A model generated the notes under the pieces. It worked only from the letters and a program-made list of their open reading frames with translations, did not search any database and was not told the origin of the DNA. Below, piece after piece: positions 1 to 9,569 of a DNA stretch of 64,000 nt (its first letter is position 1; each line of letters starts with the position of its first letter). Origin of the DNA: Rhypophila decipiens (taxonomy: Eukaryota; Ascomycota; Sordariomycetes; Sordariales; Naviculisporaceae); assembly GCA_033297075.1 (NCBI GenBank), contig MU858103.1:124001-188000 (forward strand), given 5' to 3'. The position numbers and the translations under genes are program-made.

Positions 1-1242
1 AATCTCCAGACACTTGTCATCCGGCCAGTCATGCAGGATATTCCGCAGGTAATAGAACCTCGCGCCCTTGACAGGTTGCTCCGTAAAGAAGTCATGTTCC
101 TGCACCTTTACTCCGCTAGCGTCAAGCCCGCCCTTGAGAGGGGGCGGGAACATGGCTATGGTCTGGGGCAAGTCCTGCAAGACCAGCTTACCGCCGCCGA
201 GTTTCTCGCCGCCAAATGCACCCATCAGACCGAGGCATTGGTGTCCGAAGCCTCCGCCTACGTCGACTAGTACTGTCTCGGGGGTAGAGGAAGAAAAGGC
301 ATGTTCGGCAAAAGGAAACGCAACAAACCACGGCGCCGAGGCACCCGCCCCGTTGACGGTCATGACCTGCTGCAAGTGGCCGAAACGCTCAGGCTGGGTG
401 GGCAGCCACATGAAGGCGGGCAAGGGGCCTGCTTCGGGAAAGGCCTTTTGGAAGGCGGTGGCGCTTGCTGAGGTGACGTCCTGGTATTTGGTCTTTGCGA
501 GGAAGTCGGGAAGAGCTTGGAAGACGGGCCCGACGTTGTCGAAGAAGTGGTATATCCCGCCTCGGTAGCCTGGTTCGGCGAGGGTCTTGGTCAGCTTGTT
601 GGCGGTGAATGTCCCGGTGCTGACCTCGGTGATTTGGCCGACTGAGGCGAGGTACCGTGCTAAACGGCCTGATCATGGTGTGTCAGTGGGATGTATTGTT
701 TGGTTGACCTAGGTGTGCAGTGCGCGGGGGGGGGGGGGGGGGGGCCTGCCGGTCTGCGTGTAGGCCGCCGCCATCATAGGGCGTCCCCTGGCCTCCGGTN
801 NNNNNNNNNCGCGCCCGCCCCCCCCCCGCCCGGGGAGGGCGGGGCCGCGCCCCGGCGCCGCCCCCCCGGCGCCCGGCGCGCGCCCCCGCCCCCCCCCCCC
901 CCCCCCCCCCCCAGACTGATCAGCAAAGGGGCTGCGCCGGTCTTGGAAGCGAGCTCCTCGACGGTCAGCGGGTTGGCGGCGCTGGAGAGCGTCTCAAAGA
1001 GCTTGAGGTCCTCGCCGATGCGAGCCGCTGTGATTTCGAGATGCTGTCATCACTGTCAGTCTGTGATCTGGGACCGAGATGGTTGGTTGTGAGAGACTTA
1101 CAAGTCCAGCAAACCGATTCAGCGAGTCGGCCGGCGTCTCGATGCTCAGCTGGAGGTCTCGCAGAGCGTTGAGCAGCTTGATGCGGCCATCATCGCCGAC
1201 TTTGGTCGCGAGAGTCCGGAGTTGCGCCAAGATGGTGTCCAT
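1..1242 (-). CDS. O-methyltransferase (partial, interrupted by gap)
   Basis: SAM-dependent O-methyltransferase of the fungal/plant small-molecule type. It is read on the minus strand from an ATG at 1242 and runs off the left edge. Exon 1 (1242-1102) gives a helical N-terminus. A GTAAGT intron (1101-1044) follows, then a winged-helix dimerisation segment ending near 911 (NPLTVEELASKTGAAPLL). After a damaged stretch and a second intron ending near 674, the frame resumes with the SAM-binding motif VDVGGGFGHQCLG (about 240-280) and the typical FFTEQPVKGARFYYLRNILH segment (about 45-120). The break at 727-915 holds 9 Ns flanked by long G and C runs, so the middle of the gene is missing or mis-assembled rather than clearly mutated. 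The substrate cannot be inferred; such enzymes often decorate polyketides or phenolics. Confidence 0.8.
722..915. other. assembly gap with G/C homopolymer flanks
   Basis: Nine Ns (800-808) are flanked by a G run near 726-743 and a C-dominated stretch that ends in a C run up to about 911. The stretch sits inside an otherwise ordinary coding gene and has a base composition unlike anything else in the window. It is most likely low-quality sequence at a gap edge, not biology. Confidence 0.85.
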
Positions 1243-2639
1243 TTTGACTTGGTCGGTTTGGCGAGGTTTGTTTGTTGTTTGATAACCTGAAGTGATGATA
1301 TCCAGCGTGGCTCTTGACGATGCCAGACAATTTCAACAGGTTGGACTGGTTCCCATGATTAATACTCTCTTCCGTGACGGCCCGGCGGGCAGTTGGAACT
1401 TGGGCGTTCCTGAATCCTGCATGTCTGCCTCTTGTGTAACACTTCCCAACGCTCTGCAACTTGAACTTGTCCAATGAATATCTCCGCCCCCAATGACAGG
1501 AAAGAACAAAGTCCCCTCGCACTGTCCTGCATGTCTTTCAGAGGCCCAGCTCACCCTTCGGCCAGACCAATAAGCCCGAGCTGATGCGGGACAGATAACG
1601 CACATAGCCAACTGCTTCAAGTCGTCTCTTCTCACTGTCCTGGACAATCCCACCTTCCATTTCTTCTTGGTCGTAAAAAGCACCATGGCGGCAAAACAAA
1701 AGTAAAGTGCCATCTCCCAGCCTTCTTTCTTGCCAACTTCGCATGCCTACTCCCGGGACGCTCGGCTTTGCGCACAACGTCGAGCAAAGTTCCCTAGTTC
1801 CCGCTTCTGTGCCACATCGATCGAGTCCCGATCCGACCCTGCGAACCGAATATCAATCAGATATGTATGGCTGACCGAGGACACACACCATCGTCGTAAA
1901 CATGCGGCGCAAAGAAACAGATAGAGTATCTCCACACCAACCAACTCATCGCGGCCAAGAACTATGGCGGAAACCCCCCGAGTCCCTTTGTGCGTCGAGC
2001 TTGTGTCTGGTTCAACGGCATGGCCCGCCTGCAAAATACGCCACGTTGCTACTCCAATATTTCATTTATCACTGTTGCCCAGGTTGGTTGCAATAGCACC
2101 ACAAAGGGTTTCAACCAGAGCCATGTCTTACGCCGTCTGGACTAGACATCTCCTGGTCGATGCTGAAATGCGGGCTAATCAACCGTCACTCACCTTTCCC
2201 GCGCGGCGGCAATGCTGTGGATGAGTAAGGAGTAAGCTGGGCACAACGGCACAGCTTTGTTGGTCTGATGGCCATGGCCGATTTTACTAGCAACCGCCAA
2301 GTTACAACCGGAGGATTGCTTTGCCATGTCGAAGATAAAGGACGGCGCGGGTTTGGGCGTAGAGGGTTGCAATAAACATCTTGTCTCTCATTTTTGCGTC
2401 TCAGCCCATTGTTGAGGCCATGTAGATAAACATGCGTTCAAGTGTCAAGTGATAGCACCGACGTAAAATCCTCAAAGTATCAACTGATAATCAACACTGG
2501 TCAGATAATATATCCCCAGGCATGCCTATCAATAAATCTTAATTACACACTGGCATCCGTAGTCATTGCCCATAAAAAACACTACTCCACTTTGCATACC
2601 CCTATTCCAGTAAACAAACGCCACAAAACATCACCAGCC
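1243..2639. other. intergenic region, no gene seen
   Basis: This is the shared upstream region of the minus-strand O-methyltransferase gene and the plus-strand Fung_rhodopsin gene. Open frames here are short, overlap on both strands and have no recognisable protein character. I see no RNA gene or repeat. Confidence 0.6.
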
Positions 2640-4155
2640 ATGTCGTCCCCGTCCGAGTCGTCCCCGCCCCCTGGCATGCCTCCTCTGCCGAACCCACTCC
2701 CGCCCGACGAGGACAGAGGTCCCCAGCTAATGGGCGCCTTCTGGACCTGGTCAGCCCTCTCCATCATCCTAGTAGCACTGCGCTTCTACGCACGCTACCA
2801 GCTCCGCGCCATCGGCCTCGACGACTGGATGATGCTCTTCACCGTAACTCTCTTCATCATCGCAACCTGCTTCGTCACTTACATGGCACATATCGGCGGC
2901 GCACGGCACGCCTTCTACCTCACGCCCGAAGAGACCCTCCGCGCGGTGAAATTCTCGTTTCTCTCACAGCCATGGGCCATATTCCTCTTTGCTACGGGCA
3001 AGACCTCCGTCGCGCTTTTGACACTGCGAATTATCGGCGGACAGAAATCCCCCAATTCCATGTCTTCCGGTGGTGGCAAATTCGCTCTATCGATTAATAC
3101 CAAGAGCCGGTATTTCTGGCGACGAACAGCATTGTATTTCTTAATCGTCTCGCTGTTCATCGTCTGCTCGCTGGGATGCATCTTTACCTTTGTACAATGT
3201 AATCCGCCACGAGCACTCTGGACGCCAGAGTTGTTGGCACCAATCGGGACAGGAACATGCTGGGATCCCAAGGTCCAGCTGCATTTCAACTATTTCCTCG
3301 CGAGCTGGAACATCATGGCCGACGTGGTGCTTGCTTTGCTACCCGCCACGTTTATCAGCGGCTTGAAGCTGCGCTTGGGAAAGAAGATTGCGCTTTGTAT
3401 ACTTCTTAGTTTGGGGTTGATGTATGTTGGCCACTTCCCTCCGTCTTCATAGTTCGAGGATGATATGGTCTGATATACTAACAAACAAAAACAGTGCCGC
3501 CGTCTTCTCAGCCATCAAAGTCCCTTACCTAGCCGACCTGGGGGCCAGAGTAGACTTTACCTGGAACGCCTACGGAATCCAAATGTGGACCGGAGCAGAA
3601 GCATTCGTCATGATCCTCTGCGGAAATATCCCGCCCTTGCAAATTCTCTGGGATAGATTCATCACGCACAAGGTCGACTCGTCGTATAACCGCGTCCACA
3701 ATTCGAAATCCAACAATACCGGCGGCAGTAGTGGTGGGTATAATCATCACAGTGCTGGGACAGGACGGCGTCTGATTTCTTCTTCACGTGCCAATAATGC
3801 GAATGGGCAGAATAGTAGTGCCTTTGGATCGCATAACGCTAGTCAGTATGGAGGGGAAGAGGATAAAGCTTCGTGGAGTGGAAATGAAAGCTCGGGCGGG
3901 AAGAATGAGATTGTCATCATGACTACTACTGGATCTGGTACAACACAAGGTCATGTTCAGGGTCCTCCTAACAAGGTGGCGGTTGGGATTGCACAGCCAA
4001 TGTATGCCCAAATGTCGAAAACGGGTGCTGCGGACAGGTACTATTATACTGGCAGCGCTAAAGGGATGAACAGGGGAAATAGTCAGATCAAGGTGACTAC
4101 TGACGTATATGCTACGACAAGGCCGCGGGAGGATATGGGCAGGGACTTTGTTTGA
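2640..4155 (+). CDS. Fung_rhodopsin-domain integral membrane protein (PTH11-like group)
   Basis: Two exons, 2640-3421 and 3495-4155, with intron 3422-3494 (GTATGT donor, TACTAAC branch at 3476), give about 480 aa. The seven-helix domain covers roughly residues 30-300. It shows the family landmarks LDDWMMLF, a QPWAIFLFATGKTSVALL helix, the extracellular CNPPRALW segment and LPATFISGLKLRLGKK before the last helices. The tail of about 150 residues is Ser/Gly/Asn-rich and predicted disordered and cytosolic. The ATG at 2640 sits just before the first helix; an upstream in-frame TTG has no support. Family members are plasma-membrane proteins of mostly unknown ligand, some linked to surface sensing. 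No partner gene suggests a more exact role. Confidence 0.88.
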
Positions 4156-4204
4156 GTTGGCTTGTCAGATTTGTATTCTCATTGTCTTTTATGTCGATAC
4201 CTCT

Positions 4205-4500
4205 ATTGTTTCCAGGTTGTACTACTAGTAAAGAAGAACTAGTGCTATTGTATGGCTGTCAGTCAGTTGTTTCAGCTTTGCGATTTGAAGTCCATATGGT
4301 TCCCAAAGGTTGCTCACACTTTCGTTGCCCATATCCTTCGGGCTCTTCAGCTTCTTGGCACATTCTTTGGCAGTCATGCCGTATTCTTTCTCTTTCTGTA
4401 GCAGGCCAGGGTTCTATCCATCTCCTCGGCACGCTTTTCGGCCTGCTCTTGCGTTGCGTCCAGCTTACTTCTCCTGCAGCTTGCGTGGGGCTGATGTCTT
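4205..4500 (-). pseudogene. possible decayed exon(s), charged helical coding relic
   Basis: The minus strand contains coding-like stretches in two frames. One reads KLDATQEQAEKRAEEMDRTL. The second, after a possible acceptor (CTACAG), reads KEKEYGMTAKECAKKLKSP and ends at a TAG at 4227-4225. Both look like amphipathic, charged helix. No ATG or clean intron joins them, so this may be a gene relic, a small unannotated gene, or chance. I do not recognise a family. Confidence 0.25.
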
Positions 4501-5121
4501 TCACGTACCAAGTCTAGAAGAGCCAAACTGTGTTATGAGCCACTATCGCTGTTCCTATTACCGTTTGTATCGCCTATTCTACAGCATGGTACACTGTGCG
4601 TTTCTATAGTAACTGACTTGAGCTGGAACGTTGTTTGTCGCCCGCACAGTATTGTATGCACGGTCATACCATACACGACAAGTTCTGACTAAGACTGCAG
4701 TCCCAGAAGCTTGGAATAGTATGTTTGGGCCGGCGGATGGCTGTGCCGGTGCAAACACAGCAGTCTAATGCAGGCGTAGGAACGTCTTTACTATTGACAA
4801 ACAACATCTCAGCTAGCTGGCGCTCATATGAAGTGTACCAAGATTGTCGCGTTACGGGTGTTTGGTTGTTGGCACCAAACCGAGGTGGCGATGCTACGAG
4901 TATCTTTGCATCTACACTGTCCCGAATTAACCCGGAGACTGGATGTCAAGACAGGCAGCTGACAGAGACATCTCAAGGGATATAAAGACCTGCGAAGAGA
5001 ACTCTCAAGGCGATCCAAGTCACCTTCACTACAGAATCATTCAATTCACAGAACTCCTCCACACCCCAGAGATTTTCATCTATATATTCATCTCTCGCCA
5101 AAAACCAGTCACTCCAACAAA
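4501..5121. other. intergenic region with TATA-like site
   Basis: This is the promoter region of the small secreted protein gene. A TATAAAG sequence lies at 4981-4987, about 140 nt before the ATG, followed by a C/A-rich leader. Nothing else was recognised. Confidence 0.5.
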
Positions 5122-5565
5122 ATGTTCACCCCCATCAAGGTCTCCTTGCTCCTCGCCCAGCTAAGCACCCTCCAGCTGGGGCTAGCCTTGGTACCCATGC
5201 AGAGGCGTCAAGAAGACAGCGTCCAAATCGCCGTCTTCCCCTCATCCCAGGGCACCTGCGCCATCGCGTCAAACTCGCTGGCACAAACTTTTATCATCAG
5301 AAACAGCACCAGGCATCCCTGCTTCATTACCACCAGGCCCTTCTTGTCCATGACGGTCAACAACGTTGCGGAGAGCTTCATTCGCGAGAAGCTCGGAGTC
5401 GTGGCCTATGATGGCCCAGGTTGCACCGGATTACCCGTCTTCATATTGCCGCTGACCGACTCGGATCTCAACTGCTGCGATTCGACATTTATCAAAAACA
5501 CCTGTGGCTGTGAAGTGACTGGACGTTGTTCTGGGCAGGAGATGCAGAGCTTTAGAATCGAGTAG
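5122..5565 (+). CDS. small secreted cysteine-rich protein (effector candidate)
   Basis: Single-exon gene encoding 147 aa. The first 22 or so residues (MFTPIKVSLLLAQLSTLQLG start) form a clear signal peptide. A dibasic RR follows at about residue 29 and could be a Kex2-type processing site. The mature part has eight cysteines, including a CC pair (LNCCDS) and a CGC motif (NTCGCEV), so four disulfides are possible. The spacing does not fit hydrophobins, whose order is C-CC-C-C-CC-C. No catalytic motif is visible. Secretion is well supported by sequence; a role as effector or antimicrobial protein is inference from size and cysteines only. Confidence 0.75.
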   Translation: MFTPIKVSLLLAQLSTLQLGLALVPMQRRQEDSVQIAVFPSSQGTCAIASNSLAQTFIIRNSTRHPCFITTRPFLSMTVNNVAESFIREKLGVVAYDGPGCTGLPVFILPLTDSDLNCCDSTFIKNTCGCEVTGRCSGQEMQSFRIE

Positions 5566-6498
5566 CGTAAGCAAGTATGAGACGATCTGCTGGTTGTGGA
5601 GAGTCGAGGATGGAGGATCGAATATCGAGGTTGAAACTGCGGAGGGGTTTGATGAGGTGATGGAGACAAGTCAGGAGGCGAGACTTGGAATAGTTTGATT
5701 TTATGGCGCAACAATGTTTTTTTTTTTCTTTACCAGACTCTCTTTCAGGATAACAATAGAATAGATTCCTCAAGAAGCAATGTTCACATGTCACATGTGT
5801 ATATTCACCCAGGTATAATGCCTCAACGGGCATCATCTGTTTCAAGTCCTCGCTTTGAAACAAGATCAGATACGTTATCGTACAAATGTCAATTAGTGGC
5901 TGAACTTTATCCCTCGGACTCTGGTCGTCGATCAGAGCGGCCTCGATGGGCTCGCTGCCTGAACCATAAATCCTTCTGGCGTAAAATACTCTTCCATCAC
6001 CCAGTTGACCGATGATGATTCGAGGCCGTGTAGAGTTTAGTTAAGATTGCAAGTTTCCAACTCTCACTTGTCGGCATTCCTGTCGGACGACTGTTGAATA
6101 AAGTATTTCCACAATAAATCGACCCACCTCTCCGGTTGATGCCGTGATCGCTCTTAGGGCTGATGACAGGATGAGGTCCCAAACACAAACACAAACAACA
6201 AATGGCATAATGCCGAGTCCGAGACCAAGATCCGAGTGAGGGTCTCACAGCCTATCATCTTGCAGATTGACGGTCAAAATCTCTGGTTTGCGTTACGTGT
6301 GTAGGGAGGCAATACCGAGTACGGGGGCAGTGCACCCTTTATTCAACATAATAATCTGATTGGCCGCTGATATGATGAGTTTTTGATATCCTTTTGGACC
6401 TCATCAAGTGACTGATCATTTGCTCCTTCTCTTGTTCTTCACTTGGTGGTTGTCAAGTCTACAGTCTTGATCTCTGTCCATACCTCTGAGCCGCAACG
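5566..6498. other. intergenic region, no gene seen
   Basis: Spacer between the small secreted protein and the DUF3176 gene. It contains a T run near 5717 and short overlapping open frames without protein character. Confidence 0.5.
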
Positions 6499-8808
6499 AT
6501 GCTGGGAACTTCATCGTCAGGGTATCAGCCCGTCTCGCCAGTCAGCGTGGAAAACTTGGCAGACTTTTCGCGGAGGTCAAATAGCGCAGGCCACCCGAGC
6601 CCAGAGATCTCCACGTCTTATCCCACGACACTATCTCCAGGACCTCATCAGAATCAGCATCATGGCGCGCAAGGTCAACATCCATATCATTCTCCGAAAT
6701 ACCTCGTCCCTGGCCATATGAATGCGGGACAGAACTCGCAAATGGTACCCCCCGGTGGCAGCGACGCTTCACTCGGCAGCGAGATCAAGAACAGAAACAA
6801 AAAGAGCAAATTGAAGAAGCCCAAAAAGGAGACCTGGCTCTGGGAGATCGTAGCCATGACGGGGGCTCTCCTCTGCGAAGCGGCGATAGTAATCATCCTG
6901 GCAAGAACCCAGGACCGACCGCTCGACTCGGCCTGGAGGTTTTACTTCTCCATCAACACGGTTATATCTACACTCACAGCGGTGGGGAAGTCATTCATGT
7001 TGTTTGGCGTCTCGTCTTGTTTGGGGCAGTTGAAGTGGGTGTATTTTTTGCCTTCGAGTTCGCAGGGATTGAGGTTGAAGAAACGACACAAGACTGGTAC
7101 CGGTATTATTGGGGCGCCACCGACAGCCCTGAGCGGTCACGAAAATGGAACTGGACTTACAATCACACGAGGAAAGGGAAACCCACTCAGCCATTTCGGC
7201 TACTTTGACGAAGCAGCCAAAGGTCCGCTGGGTGCATTGCGGATCTTGCTAACGGGCGTGACACACCTCCTCGGCTGGGGCGCATACATCGGTGCCTTCA
7301 TAGTCCTGCTCAGTCTAGCCATCGACCCGTTCGCCCAGCAAGTCGTCAGTTTCCCCGTGCGAGAAGTAATCGTTCCCGCTACACAGCTACGACTTGACGC
7401 TCAGCAACCCAACTCTTCGGCCCCCCTTGACAAACAAATTCTCAACAGAAGATCCAACCCTACAGCTTCATCATCATCAACAGCAGTAGTGCCGCCAAGT
7501 TTCGGATACACCCACAACTACACCTACGGCGCACAACAAGACAAGCAACAGACCCGGCCAGACGAAGAATCCGGCTACCCGTGGATCTTTGCAGATTCAG
7601 TCGACCTCGGCATGTTGAGCGCCATGACGGCAGGGTTATACGGCATCTCGACCCCACCGGCATTCAACTGCTCGTCAAAATGTCGCTGGGACGGGGATAA
7701 CACCATCAGCACGGCCATATCTCGACCCGGCCAAGACGACCTCAGCACAAGTCCCCCAAAGGCAAGTTATATATCGCTCGGCTTCGATGCTACCTGTCAA
7801 AACGTAACCATCGACACCATGCGCACAGAAAAGTGCTCGGGGAAAACAGGCCTCTCGATGAGCAACCGTTTGCAATGCAACATGACTACCCCCGGCGAAA
7901 TCAAGCTGCAAACCAGTGTAGGGATCGAAACGGGTTACACGCCGCTGGTAGTCGGCACCAAGAGACTGGATTACAATGTCGTGCGAGCTTACTCGGGATC
8001 GTCGCCGGGCAATGGTCCAAAGGATGGCGGCCCTGTCTCGCCCAGATTCTTGCGGGTAGCCGTGTTGAGCGTGGCCGGGCCATATCTCGTGCAAGAAGAC
8101 AACGGCCATTTGGTAGGCCACGCCGTGACAGAGTGCGAGTTGTCCCTAGCAGCGTGGAAGTATTCGAATATCTCAGCTACAGGGTCAGATTTCACGTTTG
8201 GAAGGATGGAAAGGATTCCCTTGCAGAATGGGACCTACCTGGCCCACGATTTGATCTCCACAGGAAAGGATTACTACGAAATACGGTTCGACACGGAGGA
8301 AGTTCCCGGCGGTTTATTCATCCGAGACACCGACTTTGGCATGCTAGCGGATTTCCTCTCGAGAGAGCCATTCACCGGCTCGATAGGAACATCCTGGTCA
8401 CGGTACCAATGGGGCCCTGGTATTCGATCGGGATTGTTAGGAGGCAATGTACCAGCTGTGTTTGAGAATATGGCGAGGAGCATGACGGATTATATCCGCT
8501 CTGGGCCGGGCTCGAGTCTTGCGTATGGGTCGAGGGTCGATAGCGTCGTGTTTGTGCAGGTTGATTGGCTCTGGCTGATTTTACCGGTTGTGTCGGTTGT
8601 TGCTGCCACGGTGTTGCTGGGCTTTACGGTGCTGGTGAGTGCGATTAGACGGACTGAGGGGGGCAAGAAGTTGAGTTTGTGGAAGGACAAGACGCTCCCG
8701 GTGTTGTTAACGTTTTATGATGAACGGGATGGAGGTTTGAGGACGTTGATGGATGGGCCCGAGGAGGTTGGTGCGTATGCTGCGTCTGTGAAGGCTGTTT
8801 TGCGATAA
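6499..8808 (+). CDS. DUF3176 family membrane protein
   Basis: Single-exon gene of 769 aa. A Ser/Pro/Gln-rich cytosolic N-terminus (1-100) and a basic KNRNKKSKLKKPKK stretch precede the first TM helix, in WLWEIVAMTGALLCEAAIVI. The DUF3176 core follows: TAVGKSFMLFGVSSCLGQLKW, then FDEAAKGPLGALRIL and a TM hairpin ending LLSLAIDPFAQQVV. A large, probably extracytosolic region (about 290-670) carries many N-glycosylation sequons and several cysteines. A last TM helix (WLWLILPVVSVVAATVLLG) lies near the C-terminus, before a short cytosolic tail. Topology and sequence motifs match the family, which is widespread in filamentous ascomycetes but has no known function. Confidence 0.88.
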   Translation: MLGTSSSGYQPVSPVSVENLADFSRRSNSAGHPSPEISTSYPTTLSPGPHQNQHHGAQGQHPYHSPKYLVPGHMNAGQNSQMVPPGGSDASLGSEIKNRNKKSKLKKPKKETWLWEIVAMTGALLCEAAIVIILARTQDRPLDSAWRFYFSINTVISTLTAVGKSFMLFGVSSCLGQLKWVYFLPSSSQGLRLKKRHKTGTGIIGAPPTALSGHENGTGLTITRGKGNPLSHFGYFDEAAKGPLGALRILLTGVTHLLGWGAYIGAFIVLLSLAIDPFAQQVVSFPVREVIVPATQLRLDAQQPNSSAPLDKQILNRRSNPTASSSSTAVVPPSFGYTHNYTYGAQQDKQQTRPDEESGYPWIFADSVDLGMLSAMTAGLYGISTPPAFNCSSKCRWDGDNTISTAISRPGQDDLSTSPPKASYISLGFDATCQNVTIDTMRTEKCSGKTGLSMSNRLQCNMTTPGEIKLQTSVGIETGYTPLVVGTKRLDYNVVRAYSGSSPGNGPKDGGPVSPRFLRVAVLSVAGPYLVQEDNGHLVGHAVTECELSLAAWKYSNISATGSDFTFGRMERIPLQNGTYLAHDLISTGKDYYEIRFDTEEVPGGLFIRDTDFGMLADFLSREPFTGSIGTSWSRYQWGPGIRSGLLGGNVPAVFENMARSMTDYIRSGPGSSLAYGSRVDSVVFVQVDWLWLILPVVSVVAATVLLGFTVLVSAIRRTEGGKKLSLWKDKTLPVLLTFYDERDGGLRTLMDGPEEVGAYAASVKAVLR

Positions 8809-8937
8809 GGGCGGACTTGGTCACACTGTAACATCTTTAGACGTTTTGAACCGTTGAAGATATTGAGTAAGGCGCCTAATATTCAGGCACCACTACTCTC
8901 ACATACAGGCACTAGTCCAATTTGACTTTCCAGAATA

Positions 8938-9225
8938 GAGGGATTTATTCGAGCCAGTCAAGGTATTTATTCCAGCTAGTCAAGGTATTTATTCTAGCTA
9001 GTCAAAGTATTTATTCCAGCAAGTTAAGAGAGGTATTTATTCTAGTCTAGACTATCTAGTAAAGGCCTCTATTCTAGTGTAGTCAAGGCATTTATTATAG
9101 TGTAGTCAAGGCATTTATTCCAGCTAGTCAAGGTATTTATTCTAGCCAGTTAGGGCCTCTATTCTAATCCAGTCAAGGTAGTTATTAAGTCTAATTAACG
9201 TTAAGGCATTCATTCCACCAAGAGT
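8938..9225. repeat. degenerate AT-rich minisatellite, about 22-bp unit
   Basis: About a dozen imperfect head-to-tail copies of a 21-23 bp unit close to GTATTTATTCCAGCTAGTCA follow one another, some lengthened by a few bases. Just downstream (9238-9283) a different 22-bp unit (GAGACTGGTACCTGTATATG) occurs twice. The array fills most of the spacer between the DUF3176 and kinase-like genes. Confidence 0.85.
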
Positions 9226-9391
9226 AGTGCCTATATATGAAGAGACTGGTACCTGTATATGAGAGGACTGGTACCTGTATATTAGGGGCCTTGAATAATA
9301 TAGAATAATGACTTCTAGGCATTTATGGAGGCTTCTTAACCTCTAGAACTAGGAAATGGCATCATCATTGATTTGACCCTGCACGATATTC

Positions 9392-9406
9392 TTAGGGTTA
9401 GGGTTT
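9392..9406 (+). promoter_or_regulatory. telobox-like TTAGGG repeat
   Basis: Two head-to-tail TTAGGG units followed by TTT lie about 165 nt upstream of the kinase-like gene's ATG. Two tandem units can bind TTAGGG-repeat factors (Tbf1/Teb1 type) in fungal promoters. Use here is inference; a chance or relic telomere repeat is possible. Confidence 0.45.
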
Positions 9407-9569
9407 ACAATCAACCGCGACCAACTTCGTTGTTGGCGCTTGTTTCTGCCTGAACCACACTTGCGTCGCCGCTTCAACCCGTTGCCTAACCTAAACATGT
9501 GCAGCTTTGATTCTTGCAGCTCGATTGCTTCTCTTTTACCCCCAGCATAGACACACAAAGCCACCCAAC

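Noticed and set aside
68..568. Plus-strand open frame of 166 codons
   Set aside because: It is antisense to the O-methyltransferase coding sequence, which carries the recognisable SAM motif on the minus strand.
691..1092. Open frame running across the N gap
   Set aside because: Its residues come from G/C homopolymers and ambiguous bases, and it is antisense to the methyltransferase exon 2.
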